DNA of 64,000 bases from JBFKAV01 sp041621405 (GTDB taxonomy: Bacteria > Pseudomonadota > Alphaproteobacteria > Rhodobacterales > Rhodobacteraceae), in NCBI GenBank assembly GCA_041621405.1, contig JBFKAV010000001.1, positions 1 through 64,000 on the forward strand, given 5' to 3'. Below, piece after piece: positions 58,873-64,000 of this stretch. Position 1 is the stretch's first letter, and the number at the start of each line of letters is the position of its first letter. Below the pieces are notes generated by a model that was not told the DNA's origin, did no database searches, and saw only the letters and a list, made by a program, of their open reading frames with translations. The position numbers were made by a program, and so were the translations under genes.

Positions 58873-59212
58873 GGTGGAAATCCGGATCGGCGGGCGGCCC
58901 TTCACCGTGGCCTGCCAGCCCGGCGAGGAGGGGTTTCTCGAGGCCGCGGCGCGGATGCTCGACGCCGAGGCGTCGTCGCTGGTCGACAGCCTGGGGCGGA
59001 TGCCCGAGACCCAGATGCTCCTGATGTCGGGGCTGATGCTCGCCGACAAGGCAGCCGGGATCGAGGACAAGCTGGTGGCGATCGAGGCCGGCAATCCGCC
59101 GAAGGCGGACGCCTCGCCGGCGCTGACGCCGGAGGTCGTGGCCAAGCTCGAGGCGCTGGCGGCGAAGGCCGAGAAACTCGCCGAGGCGCTGGAAGCGAAA
59201 GCGAAGGGCTAG
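58865..59212 (+). CDS. zapA: Cell division protein ZapA
   Basis: A 115-residue ZapA. It starts MSEVEIRIGGRPFTVACQPG, characteristic of ZapA, then EEGFLEAAARMLDAEASSLV and a helix TQMLLMSGLMLADKAAGIED. The C-terminal half is a charged coiled coil (KLEALAAKAEKLAEALEAKA). ZapA bundles FtsZ filaments in the Z-ring. The 8-bp overlap with the upstream coiled-coil gene indicates translational coupling. It converges with grxD, 19 bp away, so there is no room for a 6S RNA gene here. Confidence 0.93.
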   Translation: MSEVEIRIGGRPFTVACQPGEEGFLEAAARMLDAEASSLVDSLGRMPETQMLLMSGLMLADKAAGIEDKLVAIEAGNPPKADASPALTPEVVAKLEALAAKAEKLAEALEAKAKG

Positions 59213-59231
59213 GCCCGCCGCGCGCCTCGGC

Positions 59232-59591
59232 TCAGGCGTTGGCTTCGCGGATCTTGTCGGCGGCGTCCTTGCTGTAGCCGATGCCCTTGGCCTCGAACAG
59301 CTGGTCGAGCTCGCCCGAGAGCGTCATCTCGGTGATGATGTCGCAGCCGCCCACGAACTCGCCCTTGACGTAGAGCTGCGGAATCGTCGGCCAGTCGGAG
59401 AAGGTCTTGATCTCCTGACGGATTTCCTCGTCGGCCAGCACGTTCACGTCGACGTAGTCGACGCCCATGTAGTTGAGCACGCCGGCGACGCGGGAGGAAA
59501 AGCCGCACTGCGGCATCGCCTTGGTGCCCTTCATGTAGAGCACGACGTCGTTTTTCGTGACGGTATCGCGGATGCGGTCCTGAGCGGTCAT
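59232..59591 (-). CDS. grxD: Monothiol glutaredoxin (Grx4 type)
   Basis: A 119-residue CGFS glutaredoxin that binds and delivers [2Fe-2S] clusters with BolA. The active site is in MPQCGFSSRVAGVL near residue 30, with KNDVVLYMKGTK before and WPTIPQLYVKGEFVGGCDI after (cis-Pro and GG loop). ATG 59591 chosen as in the family (MTAQDRI). Third gene of the purL-bolA-grxD unit. Confidence 0.97.
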   Translation of the reverse strand: MTAQDRIRDTVTKNDVVLYMKGTKAMPQCGFSSRVAGVLNYMGVDYVDVNVLADEEIRQEIKTFSDWPTIPQLYVKGEFVGGCDIITEMTLSGELDQLFEAKGIGYSKDAADKIREANA

Positions 59592-59646
59592 CTTGGGTCC
59601 TCGAACGGGCATTGGTGGAGCGCCCGGGGGGCCCGGGCGCGCGGAG

Positions 59647-59889
59647 TCAGTCGGGTGCCTTGGTGGTCAGCGCCAGTGCATGCAGCTCGCCCTGGCTGCC
59701 GGCCATCTTGTCTTTCAGCGCGGCGTAGACGGCGCGCTGCTGCTCCACGCGGTTCTTGCCGCGGAAGCTCTCGTCGATCACCTCGGCGGCGTAGTGGTTG
59801 CCGTCGCCCGCGAGGTCCGTGATCGTGATCTTCGCCTTCGGAAAGGCTTCGCGGAGGAGATGCTCGATCTCTTCGGCGCGCATGGGCAT
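59647..59889 (-). CDS. bolA: BolA-family protein
   Basis: An 80-residue BolA protein with AGDGNHYAAEVIDESFRGKN (central strand, His) and RVEQQRAVYAALKDKMAGSQ followed by ELHALALTTKAPD (C-terminal His). It partners monothiol glutaredoxin for Fe-S trafficking; grxD follows. Two close ATGs exist (59889 and 59883); the first is used with GAGG upstream. Confidence 0.95.
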   Translation of the reverse strand: MPMRAEEIEHLLREAFPKAKITITDLAGDGNHYAAEVIDESFRGKNRVEQQRAVYAALKDKMAGSQGELHALALTTKAPD

Positions 59890-59950
59890 CGGGCGGAACC
59901 TCGGGTCTTGCTTGGTCAAGATGTAAAGCCGGCCCCGGGGCCTTGCAAGG

Positions 59951-62113
<2,163 letters not shown>

Positions 62114-62189
62114 CGCGCTCCCCCGCTGTCGCGCGCCCTGATACGGCAGGGTGCGGCCGCAGAAAAGGGCGGCGGCCGCCGCCACGGCG

Positions 62190-62216
62190 AAAAAAAAGGC
62201 CGAGCTAAGCTCGGCC
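62190..62216 (-). terminator. Intrinsic terminator for the LysR gene
   Basis: On the minus strand GGCCGAGCT/AGCTCGGCC forms a near-perfect stem with minimal loop (62198-62216), directly followed by eight U (A-tract 62190-62197 on the plus strand). This is a textbook rho-independent terminator. It lies about 150 nt beyond the LysR stop. The stretch 62217-62365 has no convincing gene. Confidence 0.85.
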
Positions 62217-62365
62217 AAAGTCCAACAGGGAGGTATGAAGCCCCACGAGCACTACCCGCAACGGCTTCACGTCCCAATTATGGGCCGGGTTGGAATCGTT
62301 CAAGGCAAAATGCCCGAATCCGCGTGCAATCCGGCCATGCGTTGCGCGCAAGCCTCACTTTTCTC

Positions 62366-63277
62366 TCAACCTGCGATTGCGCTCGCCTCGCGCTGTCTCT
62401 GGCGACGGGCAAAAATCTCCTCGCTGACGAAATCGCGGAAGACGGCGATGCGCTTGGAGTGCCTCAGCTCCTCGGGATAGGCGAGGAACACCGGGATCTC
62501 GCCTGATTCCACCTCCGGTAGCACACGCACGATCTTCGGGAAGTCCTCGATCACGTAGTCGGGCAGCACGCCGATCCCGAGGCCCGCCAGCACCCCCTGC
62601 AATACGCCGAAATAGTTGTTCACGGTCAGCGTGGAGGGGATTTCGTGGCTCAGGAGCTCGCGTACGAACATGGCGCCGGCCGAAACCTGCGCCGAGGTCA
62701 CGTTCTGGCAGATCAGCCGGTGCTTGGCGAGATCGCCAAGCCGATCCGGCGTGCCCGCCTCGCGCAGGTATTCGGGCGTGGCGTAAAGCCGCATCCGGAC
62801 GCTCATCAGCCTGCGGCGGATCAGGTCGGCCTGGCTCGGCTCCTTCATCCGGATCGCCACGTCGGCCTCGCGCATCGGCAGGTCGAGCACCCGCTCCTCG
62901 AGGATCAGGTCGATCTTCAGGTCGGGGTACTTGGCGTAGAGCGCCGGCAGCCGCGGCGCCAGCCAGAGCGAGCCGAAGCCGATCGTGGTGGTCACCCTGA
63001 GCTCGCCGAACACCTCCTCCTCGCTGTCGCGGATGCGGGCGGCGGCGGTGTCCAGGCGCTTGACCATCGCCGAGGTGGCGTCGAACAGAAGCTCGCCCTG
63101 TTCGGTGAGAATCAGTCCCCGGGCATGGCGGTGGAAGAGCGTCGCGTCGAGGCTCTCCTCGAGCGCCCTGATCTGGCGCGAGACCGCCGACTGCGACAGG
63201 TTCAGCTGCTCGCCGGCATGGGTCAGCGAGCCCGCCGCCGCCACCGAGTGAAATATTCGCAGCTTGTCCCAGTCCAT
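62366..63277 (-). CDS. LysR-family transcriptional regulator
   Basis: A 303-residue LTTR. The N-terminal HTH is MDWDKLRIFHSVAAAGSLTH...LNLSQSAVSRQIRALEES (1-45). The substrate-binding domain follows, with RVTTTIGFGSLWLAPRLPAL and GVLAGLGIGVLPDYVIED. It is divergent from the indolepyruvate oxidoreductase gene, so it may regulate that gene and itself. A dyad with T-N11-A geometry lies in the shared 159-bp spacer. Co-inducer unknown; an aromatic keto or amino acid would fit the target. Confidence 0.94.
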   Translation of the reverse strand: MDWDKLRIFHSVAAAGSLTHAGEQLNLSQSAVSRQIRALEESLDATLFHRHARGLILTEQGELLFDATSAMVKRLDTAAARIRDSEEEVFGELRVTTTIGFGSLWLAPRLPALYAKYPDLKIDLILEERVLDLPMREADVAIRMKEPSQADLIRRRLMSVRMRLYATPEYLREAGTPDRLGDLAKHRLICQNVTSAQVSAGAMFVRELLSHEIPSTLTVNNYFGVLQGVLAGLGIGVLPDYVIEDFPKIVRVLPEVESGEIPVFLAYPEELRHSKRIAVFRDFVSEEIFARRQRQREASAIAG

Positions 63278-63377
63278 CGGCGCAATTCCATTGCTTTTGT
63301 CAGGCGCTAACGGGCGCGGAGACTACAGCCAGCTCCGCCGCGCATGCAAACGGAGTGTTGACGAAAAATTGGGTTTG

Positions 63378-63411
63378 TAGGTCAGTGATTTTGACCTATA
63401 TACGGTGTATA
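63378..63411. promoter_or_regulatory. Inverted repeats in the LysR/oxidoreductase divergent promoter
   Basis: TAGGTCA-N7-TGACCTA (63378-63398) is a perfect dyad that includes T-N11-A (63382-63394), the LTTR recognition geometry. Immediately overlapping it is TATATAC-G-GTGTATA (63397-63411), a one-mismatch palindrome next to a possible -10 TATACT (63408-63413). These lie 26-59 nt before the oxidoreductase ATG. I infer LysR binding at or near the promoter. Confidence 0.5.
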
Positions 63412-63436
63412 CTGTCAGCGTTGGGGGAGGCGCGCG

Positions 63437-64000
63437 ATGACCCTTCAGGAGATCTCGCTCAAGGACAGGTTTGATCTGGGCAAGAGCCCGGTGCTCCTGA
63501 ACGGCACTCAGGCGCTGGTGCGGCTGATGCTGATGCAGAAGGCGCGCGACCAGGCGGCAGGGTTGAACACCGCCGGTTATGTCAGTGGCTACCGCGGCTC
63601 GCCGCTCGGCAACGTGGACCTGCAGATGTGGCGGGCCAAGGCCGAGCTGGAAGCGGCCGACGTGTTGTTTCAGCCGGGGCTGAACGAGGACCTCGCCGCC
63701 ACCGCGATCTGGGGTACCCAGCAGGCCGAGCTGCGCGGCGAGGGCAAGTACGACGGCGTCTTCGCGCTCTGGTATGGCAAGGGGCCGGGGGTTGACCGCT
63801 CCGGCGACGTGATGCGCCACGCCAACATGGCCGGCACGTCCCGCCACGGCGGCGTGCTGATGGCGATGGGCGACGACCATACCGGCGAAAGTTCCACCAC
63901 CCTGCACCAGTCCGACTGGGCGCTGGTCGATACTTACATGCCCGTAGTGTCGCCGGCCGGCGTGCAGGAGATCCTCGATTTCGGCCTCTACGGCTGGGCG
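63437..64000 (+). CDS. Indolepyruvate ferredoxin oxidoreductase (5' part)
   Basis: The first 188 codons of a large thiamine-diphosphate 2-oxoacid:ferredoxin oxidoreductase, continuing beyond the window. MTLQEISLKDRFDLGKSPVL and LNGTQALVRLMLMQKARDQA lead into YVSGYRGSPLGNVD, QPGLNEDLAATAIWGTQQAE, YGKGPGVDRSGDVMRHANMA and GDDHTGESSTTLHQSDWAL. All are typical of the long proteobacterial indolepyruvate oxidoreductase (fused alpha/gamma-like form), which oxidatively decarboxylates aryl pyruvates to aryl-CoA. GGGGAGG precedes ATG. The LysR gene is divergent. Confidence 0.93.
   Translation, partial: MTLQEISLKDRFDLGKSPVLLNGTQALVRLMLMQKARDQAAGLNTAGYVSGYRGSPLGNVDLQMWRAKAELEAADVLFQPGLNEDLAATAIWGTQQAELRGEGKYDGVFALWYGKGPGVDRSGDVMRHANMAGTSRHGGVLMAMGDDHTGESSTTLHQSDWALVDTYMPVVSPAGVQEILDFGLYGWA

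Noticed and set aside
59213..59231. 6S RNA gene downstream of zapA, as in many proteobacteria.
   Set aside because: Only 19 bp separate zapA from grxD.
62235..62480. Plus-strand frame beginning ATGAAGCCCCACGAG after AGGGAGGT.
   Set aside because: The Shine-Dalgarno abuts the ATG with no spacing, the frame runs antisense into the LysR gene and the composition is not coding-like.

Overview
The window looks like chromosomal DNA of a GC-rich alphaproteobacterium of the Rhodobacterales (Rhodobacteraceae/Paracoccaceae). Reasons: very high GC at third codon positions; frequent GTG/TTG starts and GTGA/ATGA stop-start overlaps; lineage-typical gene groups (lysC-ptsP, purL-bolA-grxD, tkt divergent from zapA, an isoaspartyl methyltransferase with a TolC-type protein and a PopZ-like protein); and a Fur/Mur-type regulator near enolase. 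Nearly all of it is ordinary core chromosome. I see no prophage, transposase, integrase, CRISPR array or rRNA.

Layout. 1-5.7 kb: histidine biosynthesis (partial hisF, hisA), then ptsP and lysC. 5.7-7.3 kb: a complete acyl-homoserine-lactone quorum-sensing locus (luxR, a 74-aa unknown protein, luxI) around an 18-bp AT-rich palindrome. 7.3-11.4 kb: DUF1178, NUDIX, an HDAC-like deacetylase with thpR, a PLP dehydratase and tRNA-Cys. 11.5-17.1 kb: envelope and polarity genes (pcm, TolC-type, PopZ-like) and a secreted LprI-like protein coupled to an unknown two-helix membrane protein. 17.1-25.6 kb: ygfZ, an exporter ABC half-transporter, two PLP aminotransferases, DUF305 and valS. 25.7-31 kb: an Lrp regulator divergent from a type III ornithine/lysine decarboxylase, then an orphan xanthine-dehydrogenase-type molybdoenzyme subunit overlapping a DUF2235 hydrolase.

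31-40 kb: a complete peptide (Dpp/Opp) ABC importer operon, dppD-dppF-SBP-dppB-dppC-GNAT, divergent from two M20 amidohydrolase/deacylase genes; together they suggest uptake and deacylation of peptides or N-acyl amino acids. 40-47 kb: a low-GC VOC gene, carboxylesterase, AlkA glycosylase, MFS transporter, SelO, DUF2238, an EEP nuclease-like protein and an EamA transporter. 47-51 kb: NhaP antiporter, ankyrin/kelch-like protein and ZntB, tightly packed. 50.7-55.8 kb: Fur/Mur, EamA, enolase, a ribosome-hibernation/cold-shock fusion, DUF2267 and DUF808. 55.8-64 kb: transketolase, a repeat-containing coiled-coil protein coupled to zapA, grxD-bolA-purL, and a LysR regulator divergent from an indolepyruvate ferredoxin oxidoreductase that runs off the end.

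I found no clearly new multi-gene defence or metabolic system. The least explained signals are: (i) two copies of a structured intergenic element whose hairpin arms differ by compensatory base changes; (ii) the luxR/luxI palindrome and the small protein between these genes; (iii) the orphan molybdoenzyme/DUF2235 pair; (iv) the ankyrin/kelch protein between two cation transporters; and (v) the coiled-coil protein coupled to zapA.
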